NCBI RefSeq assembly: GCF_003324485.1
Contig: NZ_QODK01000002.1
Location: forward strand, 620,001 to 684,000
Reading direction: 5' to 3'
DNA length: 64,000 bases
From: Cohaesibacter intestini
GTDB lineage: Bacteria > Pseudomonadota > Alphaproteobacteria > Rhizobiales > Cohaesibacteraceae
This document shows positions 26,817 through 35,216 of the stretch, piece by piece. A model generated the notes under the pieces. The model searched no databases, was not told where the DNA came from, and was given only the letters and a program-made list of their open reading frames with translations. The translations under genes and the position numbers were made by a program. Each line of letters begins with the position of its first letter. Positions within the stretch are counted from its first letter, which is position 1.

Positions 26817-26840
26817 GTGGCCCGGATCATTCCGGGCCAC
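26817..26840. terminator. Perfect 10-bp stem-loop downstream of rpiB
   Basis: A stem at 26817-26826 pairs with 26831-26840 around a TCAT loop, 50 bases after the rpiB stop on the minus strand. No long T-run follows in either direction, so it may be a 3'-end protecting hairpin or a weak terminator for the TRAP-rpiB operon. The rest of 26605-26890 holds no gene and presumably includes the DUF2254 promoter. Confidence 0.5.
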
Positions 26841-26890
26841 ACGTTTGGATTGCTCATGCACCGTCATCGACTTTGCCTGAGCCTCAAAAG

Positions 26891-27349
26891 CTAGTCATTC
26901 AGGCTTCTAGCACGGTCCATCTCGTGAAGCTTCTCGACCCGGCGACGGAAATCCTCGTCCGTCGAGAATTCCGCATCCAGATAAGCGGCCACCAGATCCT
27001 TCGCCAGCCACGGACCGACGATCTGTGCACCGATGCACATCACATTCACATCATCATGCTCGACACATTGATGGGCGGAATGGATGTCATGGCAAACGGA
27101 GGAGCGGATACCAGCCACCTTGTTTGCTGCAATGGACGCCCCGACGCCAGTACCGCAAACCATGATCCCACGGTCAGCCTTGCCGCTGAGAATTTCGGAT
27201 GTCAGCGCCCGGGCAATATCGGGAAAGTCGACGGGATCCGGGGTGTAAGAGCCAACATCGAGCACGCTATGCCCTTTTTCCTCGATGAAGTCGACGACGG
27301 TTTTCTTGAGGGGAAAGCCTGCATGATCGGAGCCAATGACAATTTTCAT
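26891..27349 (-). CDS. rpiB: Ribose-5-phosphate isomerase B family (RpiB/LacAB) sugar-phosphate isomerase
   Basis: The protein has 152 residues. The N-terminus KIVIGSDHAGFPLKKTVVDF and the segment MVCGTGVGASIAANKVAGIR match RpiB, including the catalytic-base Cys in CGTGVG. RpiB interconverts ribose-5-P and ribulose-5-P, while close relatives isomerise allose-6-P, galactose-6-P or erythrulose-4-P. It is the last gene of a GntR/TRAP operon (25 bases after dctM), which points to a catabolic sugar-phosphate role rather than a housekeeping one. AAAGG lies 9 bases before the ATG at 27349. The true substrate may be a tetrose or other uncommon sugar phosphate (inference). Confidence 0.92.
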   Translation of the reverse strand: MKIVIGSDHAGFPLKKTVVDFIEEKGHSVLDVGSYTPDPVDFPDIARALTSEILSGKADRGIMVCGTGVGASIAANKVAGIRSSVCHDIHSAHQCVEHDDVNVMCIGAQIVGPWLAKDLVAAYLDAEFSTDEDFRRRVEKLHEMDRARSLND

Positions 27350-27374
27350 GAAATCAAACCTTTGAAACGGGGGA

Positions 27375-28649
27375 TTATCTGAGGAAACCGGGAAGCCACA
27401 GAACGACATCCTCGGCGAAGGTGATAATCGCGAGACACAGAAGAAGCGGAACATAGAAGGGCAACAAGGCCTTGAGAAGCGACCGCAAGGAAATCCCTGC
27501 GATGGAAGAGACAAGGAACAGAGACAGGCCCATCGGAGGCGTCAGCAGCCCCAGCATCAGATTGAAGATGACCACGATGCCCAGATGAACCGGGTCGATC
27601 CCGGCCATGACCAGAGGCGGTGCAATGATCGGCACCACCAGCAAAGTGGCCGTGGTGGAATCGAGTACCATGCCAACGACGAAGAAGATCAGGTTGGCGA
27701 TGATCAACAGAACAATCGGGTCTGTCGACAGCTGCAAAATGACCTTGGAGAAGTCCTGCGGGATCTGTTCGATCGCAAGGATCCATCCAAACAGCGACGC
27801 CGCCGCCACAATGATCAGAATGGCACTGGTGCTGCGCAGTGTCAGCAGCAAGGCGGTCCAGATATGCTGCAAAGTCAACTCGCGATAGACGACAGCACTG
27901 ATCAGCAACACATAGGCTGCCGTCACCGAGGCCGCCTCAGTTGGTGTGAAAATACCCAGCATCATGCCCGCAATCATCAGGATTGGCGTAAGCAGAGCAG
28001 GCAAAGCTGGCAAAAAGCTGTTGGCAATTTCACGACAGGTCGGCCAGCGTTCCGAACGTGGCATCTTGGTGACGATGGCAATGATCGCCGCCGTGATCAT
28101 CAGCAACACGATGCAGATGAGCGCCGGAATGATGCCAGCAATCAACAATTGGATGATCGACACGCTGGTTACTGAACCATAGACGATAAGCGGAATGGAG
28201 GGTGGGAAGATCGGCCCTACAACTGCCGAAGACGCTGTCACTGCAGCTGAAAAGGGGGCGGCAAAGCCACGTTTCTTCATCGCCTCGATCTCGATTTTGC
28301 CAAGGCCGCCGATGTCGGCAAGTGCCGCGCCGGACATGCCTGAGAAAATAAGACTGGAGAAGATATTCACCTGCGCCAGCCCGCCAGGGATGCGCCCCAC
28401 AAGCGTGTCAGCGAACCGGAAAATCCGGTCCGTGATACCGGACAGATTCATCAGGTTGCCAACAAAGATGAAGACCGGCACAGCAACGAGCGGAAAACTG
28501 TCCAGTGCATAGGTGACCCGCTGGGCAAGCAAGGCAACCGGCAGGCCTTCGATCGCGACATAACCTATTGAGGGAATGAGGATCGCATAGACCACCGGAA
28601 AGCCCAGCAGAAACAGCACCAGAAAGAATAAGATCATGATGAGACCCAT
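27375..28649 (-). CDS. dctM: TRAP transporter large permease (DctM)
   Basis: The protein has 424 residues, full family length, with about 12 hydrophobic segments and the conserved motifs GGLAQVNIFSSLIFSGMSGA (near residue 90) and IFPPSIPLIVYG (near residue 140). It forms the ion-coupled translocation channel. The ATG at 28649 is one base from the dctQ stop, indicating coupling. It lies between dctQ and rpiB in the gntR-dctP-dctQ-dctM-rpiB operon. With an aldose-phosphate isomerase at the end of the operon, a sugar or sugar-acid cargo is more likely than a C4-dicarboxylate (inference). Confidence 0.95.
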   Translation of the reverse strand: MGLIMILFFLVLFLLGFPVVYAILIPSIGYVAIEGLPVALLAQRVTYALDSFPLVAVPVFIFVGNLMNLSGITDRIFRFADTLVGRIPGGLAQVNIFSSLIFSGMSGAALADIGGLGKIEIEAMKKRGFAAPFSAAVTASSAVVGPIFPPSIPLIVYGSVTSVSIIQLLIAGIIPALICIVLLMITAAIIAIVTKMPRSERWPTCREIANSFLPALPALLTPILMIAGMMLGIFTPTEAASVTAAYVLLISAVVYRELTLQHIWTALLLTLRSTSAILIIVAAASLFGWILAIEQIPQDFSKVILQLSTDPIVLLIIANLIFFVVGMVLDSTTATLLVVPIIAPPLVMAGIDPVHLGIVVIFNLMLGLLTPPMGLSLFLVSSIAGISLRSLLKALLPFYVPLLLCLAIITFAEDVVLWLPGFLR

Positions 28650-28650
28650 G

Positions 28651-29109
28651 TCACTCTCCTTTCACGGCAGTGCTAGCTGAGCCGTGCAGCCCCTGCCGCA
28701 GATGGACCAACGCCCCCAGTCCCACACCAACAAAGGTCGCTCCAAAAAAGATCCAGGACGGAATTTTAAGCGTCGGAGTGGAGTTGGTCAGATTGCCCAT
28801 GATGCTGATATAGGCCGCATAGCACAGAAAGGCACAGGCGAGCGTGGCAGATATGCTGATCAGGATGGTCAAAGCGACACCGGCCCGACCGGTGATGAGG
28901 CTGCGAAGCTCCGTCATCACGACATTCTCGCGATTGTCGATCACCAGTGGGTAGGATACAAACACCAGACAGATCAACAGAAAGCGGGTCAGCTCTCCGG
29001 TCCCAATGAGGGCAGAGCCAAGCAGATCGCGCATGATCACTTGCAGCAAAGGCAGAAACACCAGAGCAGCAAGCAAACAGACGCACAGGATTTGGTAGAG
29101 ACGTTTCAT
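28651..29109 (-). CDS. dctQ: TRAP transporter small permease (DctQ)
   Basis: The protein has 152 residues with four hydrophobic segments (about 4-24, 38-56, 74-98, 112-132) and the usual Arg after helix 1 (PLLQVIMRDLLGS). The ATG at 29109 is preferred because a perfect stem-loop (29142-29165) lies directly upstream, and alternative in-frame starts at 29151 or 29202 would place that stem-loop inside the coding region. The ribosome site is weak. It partners dctM, one base away. Confidence 0.88.
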   Translation of the reverse strand: MKRLYQILCVCLLAALVFLPLLQVIMRDLLGSALIGTGELTRFLLICLVFVSYPLVIDNRENVVMTELRSLITGRAGVALTILISISATLACAFLCYAAYISIMGNLTNSTPTLKIPSWIFFGATFVGVGLGALVHLRQGLHGSASTAVKGE

Positions 29110-29141
29110 CGAAAAGGACCAATCGCGGCGAGAAAAGGGAT

Positions 29142-29165
29142 GCAGGGCCATCGCAATGGCCCTGC
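29142..29165 (-). terminator. Stem-loop between dctP and dctQ of the rpiB operon
   Basis: A perfect 10-bp stem (29142-29151 with 29156-29165) and 4-base loop, followed on the minus strand by CCCTTTTC. It probably attenuates transcription into dctQM or stabilises the dctP message. Confidence 0.65.
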
Positions 29166-29228
29166 GGGATCGGGGATGTAACGTCAACAGAATGGACACC
29201 ACCCCAGATCGAGCGCGAGGTTCAAGCC

Positions 29229-30218
29229 TTATTTCATGGCCTGGATTTCTTTGATATACGGATCATAAGAGGAGAAATCCTCGGAGATCTGCTTGAGAAC
29301 ACGGTCCTGGAACGCCTTCAGGTCGAGACCATTGTCGACCGTGGTGAATGTCATGCCTTTATCTGTCAGTTCCTTGACCAGAGCATCCTGCGAGGACTGG
29401 GCCCATTCCAGAGACTGGTTGGCCTTGTCGTCAAGGATCGCGGAGATCGTAGTACGCTGGTCTTCGCTCAGCCCCTGCCAGACCTTCTCGTTGATGAAGA
29501 TGGCAAGGATCGACTGCATGTGGCTGGTCATCGCAACATGGCTCTGGACCTCATGCAACTTGTTCGCCGAGATCATGGTCAGCGGGTTTTCCTGTCCGAC
29601 GACCAGTCCGGTCATCAAAGCGGTCGGCAATTCGGACACCTCGACCGGGGTCGGAGTTGCGCCCATCCCCTTGATCATCGAGACCCAGAGATCCAGTGGC
29701 ACAGCACGAAACGGTTTGTTGGCCATATCGTCAGGCGACTTGATCAAGAAGTTGGACGAGAGTTGACGAGCACCGCGATAAATCCGGCCAATGATGCGGA
29801 CACCACCTTCCTTGACCAGCTTATCGTTGATTTGCTGAAGCGCCTTAGACGTCTTCGGATTGGTGGCTTCAAGGGCGTGGGCAGCATCACGATAGATGAA
29901 GGGTGCGTTGAAGACCGCAGCATCAGGCACCATCCGCGCCAGCGAGGCAAAGTCATGGTGCCCCATCTGGATTGAACCCAGCTTCACACCATCGACCATT
30001 TCAGCAACGTTGCCCAACTGGCTCGCAGGATATACCTGGATCTCGACATCCCCCTTGAGGGTATCGTTTATTTCGACGGCCGCTTCTGACGCAAACCGTG
30101 TTTGAAAATCACCTTCAGCCCCGACATGCGCATAGCGCAGGGTTACTGCTGAGGCGGGAAATGCGCACAGGCATACCGTTGCGGCGAGCATAAGCTGCCG
30201 AGCATTCTTAAAGAACAT
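29229..30218 (-). CDS. dctP: TRAP transporter solute-binding protein (DctP family)
   Basis: The protein has 329 residues with a signal peptide (MLAATVCLCAFPASA) and mature start VTLRYAHVGAEGDFQTRF. Typical DctP features are SQLGNVAEMVDGVKLGSIQM and the ligand-binding arginine segment NKPFRAVPLDLWVSMIKGMG. The ATG at 30218 is chosen because GGGAGGAA lies 5 bases upstream; a start at 30233 would overlap that site. It follows gntR by 18 bases and precedes dctQM and rpiB. Its pocket should bind a carboxylate-bearing sugar derivative if the pathway ends at RpiB (inference). Confidence 0.94.
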   Translation of the reverse strand: MFFKNARQLMLAATVCLCAFPASAVTLRYAHVGAEGDFQTRFASEAAVEINDTLKGDVEIQVYPASQLGNVAEMVDGVKLGSIQMGHHDFASLARMVPDAAVFNAPFIYRDAAHALEATNPKTSKALQQINDKLVKEGGVRIIGRIYRGARQLSSNFLIKSPDDMANKPFRAVPLDLWVSMIKGMGATPTPVEVSELPTALMTGLVVGQENPLTMISANKLHEVQSHVAMTSHMQSILAIFINEKVWQGLSEDQRTTISAILDDKANQSLEWAQSSQDALVKELTDKGMTFTTVDNGLDLKAFQDRVLKQISEDFSSYDPYIKEIQAMK

Positions 30219-30236
30219 CTGAGTTCCTCCCAAAGC

Positions 30237-30995
30237 CTAATTTACTGTCTGAGTTTTCTCCTGAGATCCAAGATACTGAGAAATCAGGTTTTTGCGACGC
30301 AGGACGTCGCCTATTGCAAAATGCTCCCTCAGCCGCCGGTCGGCCTCGTCAGCGTTCTTTGCAACAATTGATAGAAACACCTCCCTATGTGCTGCTACCA
30401 AATCCTCTACACCGTCATTCTGACGGAATGCCTGTCGGCGCTGGATGTGGCTGCGCTTGAGCAGCTCGGACAAAGCACCGTAAAGCGTGATCAATGATTG
30501 ACTGTGGCTGGCATGCACGATCGACTGATGGAACATGAAATCCGCATGCCCCCCTTCTTCCGGATCTTCGAGCGTGGCGACCAGAATGTTCAACCATTTG
30601 CCCAGCCGGTTCAAATCGACATCATTGGCCCGCTCACATGCCAGTCGGATCGCCTGACACTCGATTGCGATCCGGGCCTGAAAGACATCCTCCAGAATGG
30701 CCTGTTCCTGAGAAAAACAGAAAGTGAAGAAGTCCGACAACATGCTCAGATCGACCTTGCCGATATAGGTACCACTGCCGTGGCGCACATCGAGAATACC
30801 AAGCATCGACAAAGAGCGCAGAACTTCCCGCAACAAAGGACGCCCAACAGACAGCTCTTGCGCCAGATCGCGCTCGGGCTTGATCTTGTCGCCGACCTTC
30901 AGCTCACCGCGCAGAATGCGTTCCTTGAAGTAAGAAACGATCCGGTCGGCGCTGCTTGGCTCCTGCTGTTTTGCAAAGTCGTCGTTGCTTATCAT
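30237..30995 (-). CDS. GntR-family (FadR/FCD) regulator of the TRAP-rpiB operon
   Basis: The protein has 252 residues. Winged-helix domain about 15-85 (IVSYFKERILRGELKVGDKI, SVGRPLLREVLRSLSMLGIL, HGSGTYIG), then an FCD helical domain (FQARIAIECQAIRLACERAN, DFMFHQSIVHASHS with metal-ligand-like His). It is the first gene of the operon that encodes the TRAP transporter and RpiB. It therefore probably represses its own operon and releases it when the imported substrate or a phosphorylated intermediate binds (inference). Confidence 0.92.
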   Translation of the reverse strand: MISNDDFAKQQEPSSADRIVSYFKERILRGELKVGDKIKPERDLAQELSVGRPLLREVLRSLSMLGILDVRHGSGTYIGKVDLSMLSDFFTFCFSQEQAILEDVFQARIAIECQAIRLACERANDVDLNRLGKWLNILVATLEDPEEGGHADFMFHQSIVHASHSQSLITLYGALSELLKRSHIQRRQAFRQNDGVEDLVAAHREVFLSIVAKNADEADRRLREHFAIGDVLRRKNLISQYLGSQEKTQTVN

Positions 30996-31589
30996 GAATG
31001 GCCTCCCAACCGATAAACAAAGCGTAATCTCTTAAAACCAAATTCTCAAACGCTTTCGGAGAAAATCGACCACGCTCATCCAGAACCGGAAAAATCCAAA
31101 CACGAGCCAACCTGAAGACACAAGTGGGGCAAAATTTTAATTATTAAAATTCAATAATTTAGAAAACAACAGCCAGTTACAAGTAGCTTCAGACGAAATC
31201 CAAACAGATCCTCAAAATTGGTCTTACCTCTGAAATACCAAGTGGATAATCTCATCACAGACACCAAAGACCAAGCACCCTAACGCCCCTCCCAAGGCCA
31301 GACGCAATGTCATCACTCTTTTTGAAAACCCGCTCAAACGTCCTGCGACATCCATCCTGACGCATGATCATACGAAAGGGCGCGGTCGCGGGTCATGATT
31401 GCCTAGGGAAGTAAGCCAGCCGGAAATGACCATATCAAACAGTCCGGCGCACATGCAAAGGAGGCACAAAAGGGCATGCGATGAAGGGCAGCCACCATGC
31501 AGATTCGGCTTACCCTCAGCCCCGCAAACAGGCTTGATTTGCAACCATGGGGCGGGCATGACAGGATCGAAAAGAACGACGATCAACCT
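30996..31589. other. Intergenic region between gntR and the 945-residue protein gene
   Basis: These 594 bases form the largest gene-free stretch. The right side near 31000-31150 is AT-rich and must hold the promoter of the gntR-TRAP-rpiB operon. The left side follows the stop of the large exported-protein gene? No: that gene ends at 31590 reading leftward, so 31300-31589 is its 3' untranslated side. Small open frames here (for example 31368-31586 minus) have no ribosome site and no protein-like pattern. No strong terminator was found. Confidence 0.5.
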
Positions 31590-34427
31590 TCACTGCCCCT
31601 CCTCTATGCCCTTGAGGAATTTTTCCGTCATCGCCTTCATTTGGCGATCCGTCATCGTCGGAATGCGGTTCTTGACTTGCTTGGACCATTGATAGAGCGC
31701 CCGATTGGCAGCAAGAGAACGGCCACCGATTGCCTTGGACTCAATGACACGACTGAGCTTATAGCCCTTGGCCGCCTGTATGAGCTTTTCCTGCTGGGTC
31801 GCCATTTCCGGCAACTCCTCACGAAACTTGTTGGCCAGATCCTTTCGAAACCGCACCACATCCTTCTTCGCAAGGCTTTGCGTCGTGCCCTTTTCAAAAA
31901 GACGTGTCGGCTTACCAACCTCAACCACATCATCACCGCGCAAGCTATGAGTAATCTTGCCTGACGGATCGAGCTTGTCGATCCGGCCCGATGTCTGGTT
32001 CATCACATCCTTGACATTGAGCCCTGTTTTGGACTGGAACGCACCCGTCCCCTTGTCGCCCCCATAGGCATGGGTCTTGAGATCCTGCGTCGTTAACTTC
32101 CCACCCGAAACCTTGTTGACGGCCTTGTCGTAATAGCGCGAGAAGAGCGTCTCCGCTTCCTTACCTTGCGCGGTGGCCGTGCCTTTGGGGGTAAAGTCGA
32201 TATCGGACGCCCCGCCCCGATAGGTCATGCCTTTGCGCGCATGACTGCCGGTATTTTCAAAATGCGTCAAATGCCCCTTGAGATCAGGACGATCCTTGTA
32301 AAGCTGTTTGACGGCTTGCTCTCTGGCGGCAAGATCAAGATCGTGACGCACAGCGTCGCTCACCTTTTTGGCCTTGTCGGTGAGATAGCGCGGATTCTTT
32401 TTCAGAGCTTCGATGCCAGCCTTGTATGTCTCACTGGTCGGATCAAGCCGCATATGGGGCGTGATCTTGCGGGCATCAAACTGGCCGCCAGCCTTGCCCA
32501 GCGTCTCATTAAGATTGCCAATCTTGCGGGCCGGATGGTTGGCTGGCAGCTTGGACAGCAGCTTCTTCTGGGTTTCTGTGCGGATCGCATCTGATGCGCT
32601 GTTCCAGTTGCTCTTGCCTGTGGTCACCGCGACATCATCAGCGGTCCCCTTGACCGTCTTGGCCGCCCCGCGCATAGTCTTTGCTTTGGTTAGGGCACCA
32701 GCCGCCAACTTGTTGAGGACGAAACCAACGGTGCCCTGATAAGCTCCCTCCTTGGCCCCTTCCCACAGAATAGACCCTGTGGTGCCTTCGGGATTACCAG
32801 CCTCTTTCAGAGCAGCATTATAGGTGTGCAGGGTTGCCATTGCGGCACCACGGGTCAGAACCGTGTCGAGGGTCATTGCTCCGGTCTCAACGATGAACTG
32901 CTTCATGGTATAGTCAACCTTGAAGGCGACATCTTCCTCCTGTTTGGCAACGATCCTGTTCCAGTCGCCCAGCACGCCATCCTTATCCGTTGCATCAATA
33001 TCGCTCAGGTGATCCTGCATGTCCCTGAGGAAGCGAATGCGATGGAGATCTGTTTCTCCGCTGATCAGGGTTTCAATCCGGCCATCAAGCGCCCTTTTCT
33101 TGTCTGCCACCTCCTTGAGCACTTTCGGCTGCAACTTGCCTTGCTTTTTCGACGTCTGCCAGGCGTCATAGAGTGTCCTGACATCGTCGCTCTGCCCGCG
33201 ATGGGACTGATCATCCAACCGCTTGATGGTGGCGCGACGCTCCTTTTCCTGCTGATAGAGGTTGCGCCCGATCCAGCCGCCATCCTCATCGCTCCAAACC
33301 TCACCATTTTCATTTTGGTCCCCATCCCTCGGGGGACGTGTCTGAGTCATATCTCCTGAATTTTGATCATCGATGGAAGCAATGTCCCGCTCACTTTCTG
33401 GTGGAGGCAAAAAATCTCCCTTTTCTTCGGAATAGACCCATCCCTTTTCATCCCGCGCGCCTTCTTGCGGTTCGAACTCGGCGACTCCGTCCTTTTCGCT
33501 ATACCGCCAGCCCCGATCCTTGAAATCCTGTTGCCAAGCGTCAAACTGATCGATTGGTTCTGTCGTCGGGCTATCTGTGCGGGGGTGTTGCTCGTCATCA
33601 ATCCCCTGTTGCTTCAAGGCATCTTCAAGGGCAATCGTACCATTGCCACCAGACAGCGTCACTGGCTTGCGGTCGGGATCGTCACCATCCGGCTGATCAT
33701 TGGCAACCAGCTCTTGTCGAGGCGGCTCCATTTCCTGCTGGATTGTTTCTGCGGTAATGGCCGGATCTGGCTTTGAAGCCATCGAAGGATCGAACTGATA
33801 GGTTGCCCTATAGCTCAAATGCCTTGCATCAGGATGGACCTGATAGCTTTTCCAGTTGCCGGTCAAATATGTAAATCCCTCCTCAACTTTCATTTGATTG
33901 AGGATATGCCGCTCGCTCTGCTTGGTCATCAAGAGTGAGATGACGCCATCGGCAGAAAGTGATCCTGAAACGCTGCCTGCTTCCGATCCTTTGCCATACA
34001 GCCCATCCTGAATGTTGTTTCGACCATCGCTCCATGTCCGGTCCGACATCGCATACCAGCCCTCAAGCTGTCCGTCGCGAATGACGCCTCGGGCGTCCTC
34101 AACCCATTGGGATCGAACATAGCCGCCCTCCTTGTCCGGATAGGCGGCAGTTCTGATGCAATGGACCCGAAAGCGGTCGCCGCGCACAAACAGCTTGTCA
34201 CATCCCGACGATTTGGAGGTCTGATTGGGAAATGCGTCCCCTTTTGACCAATGCGTTTGGTTGCCATTGACCAGTTGCGTGCTTCCCTTGAGAAAATCCG
34301 CATCAAAATTTCTCGGATAAGACACCGTCTCCTGCGCCCTCGCACTGAAGCTGATACCAACGAAACAAAGCAGGAGGGCAAGGGACAAACAAAAGGTCGA
34401 GAGCCTTCTTTTTGTTGAATATGTCAC
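31590..34427 (-). CDS. Large exported protein of unknown function with nucleotidyltransferase-like signature
   Basis: The protein has 945 residues and no family I recognise. A GTG start at 34427 is chosen because GGGAGGG lies 6 bases upstream and a signal peptide follows at once (CLSLALLLCFVGISFSARAQ). Order: an N-terminal domain about 32-210 with WSKGD, GWYAMSDRTWSDGR; an acidic, Pro/Asp-rich linker about 215-400 with three Trp/Tyr boxes (GWRYSEKDG, GWVYSEEKG, GEVWSDEDGGW); a helical region about 400-620 with a glycine/alanine-rich stretch (TGSILWEGAKEGAYQGTVGF). A C-terminal domain contains a TGS, 13 residues, then DIDF (about 727-745), which fits the nucleotidyltransferase-fold motif hG[GS]x(9-13)Dh[DE]h. 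Layout resembles a secreted effector or polymorphic toxin, but no immunity gene or secretion marker is evident. Last gene of a three-gene operon. Confidence 0.8.
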   Translation of the reverse strand: MTYSTKRRLSTFCLSLALLLCFVGISFSARAQETVSYPRNFDADFLKGSTQLVNGNQTHWSKGDAFPNQTSKSSGCDKLFVRGDRFRVHCIRTAAYPDKEGGYVRSQWVEDARGVIRDGQLEGWYAMSDRTWSDGRNNIQDGLYGKGSEAGSVSGSLSADGVISLLMTKQSERHILNQMKVEEGFTYLTGNWKSYQVHPDARHLSYRATYQFDPSMASKPDPAITAETIQQEMEPPRQELVANDQPDGDDPDRKPVTLSGGNGTIALEDALKQQGIDDEQHPRTDSPTTEPIDQFDAWQQDFKDRGWRYSEKDGVAEFEPQEGARDEKGWVYSEEKGDFLPPPESERDIASIDDQNSGDMTQTRPPRDGDQNENGEVWSDEDGGWIGRNLYQQEKERRATIKRLDDQSHRGQSDDVRTLYDAWQTSKKQGKLQPKVLKEVADKKRALDGRIETLISGETDLHRIRFLRDMQDHLSDIDATDKDGVLGDWNRIVAKQEEDVAFKVDYTMKQFIVETGAMTLDTVLTRGAAMATLHTYNAALKEAGNPEGTTGSILWEGAKEGAYQGTVGFVLNKLAAGALTKAKTMRGAAKTVKGTADDVAVTTGKSNWNSASDAIRTETQKKLLSKLPANHPARKIGNLNETLGKAGGQFDARKITPHMRLDPTSETYKAGIEALKKNPRYLTDKAKKVSDAVRHDLDLAAREQAVKQLYKDRPDLKGHLTHFENTGSHARKGMTYRGGASDIDFTPKGTATAQGKEAETLFSRYYDKAVNKVSGGKLTTQDLKTHAYGGDKGTGAFQSKTGLNVKDVMNQTSGRIDKLDPSGKITHSLRGDDVVEVGKPTRLFEKGTTQSLAKKDVVRFRKDLANKFREELPEMATQQEKLIQAAKGYKLSRVIESKAIGGRSLAANRALYQWSKQVKNRIPTMTDRQMKAMTEKFLKGIEEGQ

Positions 34428-34484
34428 GTCGTTCCCTCCCTGCTTTATCGCTTTGCTCAATGGCGTTTCAACAGCCTCGTGCCT

Positions 34485-35204
34485 TCACAGATCCCACGCA
34501 TCCCTGCCTTTTTTGATGCCCCAGGAGGATCGGAATTTGACCTTGTCGCCCTCTCCCGTTTCAGCCTCTGGCGCGCCATCGGCGCGATACACATAGGAGC
34601 CTTTGGCTGCCACCTTGGCTTTCCGGATAACGACTGTCTCGGCGATCCGGTCTCCAAGGCGCTGGTTGCGATCGGACCTTGCTATCAGAATGACCCCGAC
34701 GAGATAGAAGAACAGCCCATCAATGAGACGCAGGAAATTGCGGATGAACGCCTGACGCATAGAACAGGGCGAGCCATCGCTCGACACCACCTTGATACCC
34801 GTCACCAGCTTGCCAAATGACTGTCCATTGCGCCCCTCGGTGAGCATGAAATAGCCAAGCGAAGCAACAAAGCTCAGTCCCATCGTGACAAGGGCTGGAG
34901 TCCCTTCCAGAGAAAAACCCTCTTGTGTGACCCCACCCATGTCACCGGCCACCTGCATGCCAATGACATAGAAGATGATGAAGACGATGATCAGATCGAC
35001 CAGATGAGCAACAAACCGCTTCCCCAATCCGACATAGTCCAGCGATGGGATGACAGCATGTCCCGGTTGGACGTCCCGGCGGGACTGTGCGTCGGGTTCC
35101 CTTTGTTCAGGCGCTGCCTCGGACAGCTCAACCGCACCGCCGCATGCAGGGCAGAATTTGGCCTCTGGGGGCAACCGGGTGCCGCAATGGTTGCAAAATG
35201 ACAT
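34485..35204 (-). CDS. RDD-family membrane protein with N-terminal zinc ribbon
   Basis: The protein has 239 residues. The N-terminus FCNHCGTRLPPEAKFCPACG is a Cys4 zinc ribbon (CxxC-x11-CxxC). After an acidic linker, the RDD domain spans about 55-195 with helices near 68-86, 102-122 and 158-175. The name-giving residues appear as RFVAHLVDLIIV (Arg/Asp), GQSFGKLVTGIKVV and RNQRLGDRIAETVV. RDD proteins are of mixed or unknown function; some act as ion antiporters. It lies 12 bases after the exported PsbP-like gene and 57 bases before the 945-residue exported protein, all in one direction, which suggests a shared envelope function (inference). Confidence 0.88.
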   Translation of the reverse strand: MSFCNHCGTRLPPEAKFCPACGGAVELSEAAPEQREPDAQSRRDVQPGHAVIPSLDYVGLGKRFVAHLVDLIIVFIIFYVIGMQVAGDMGGVTQEGFSLEGTPALVTMGLSFVASLGYFMLTEGRNGQSFGKLVTGIKVVSSDGSPCSMRQAFIRNFLRLIDGLFFYLVGVILIARSDRNQRLGDRIAETVVIRKAKVAAKGSYVYRADGAPEAETGEGDKVKFRSSWGIKKGRDAWDL

Positions 35205-35216
35205 GGTGTCCTCCCG

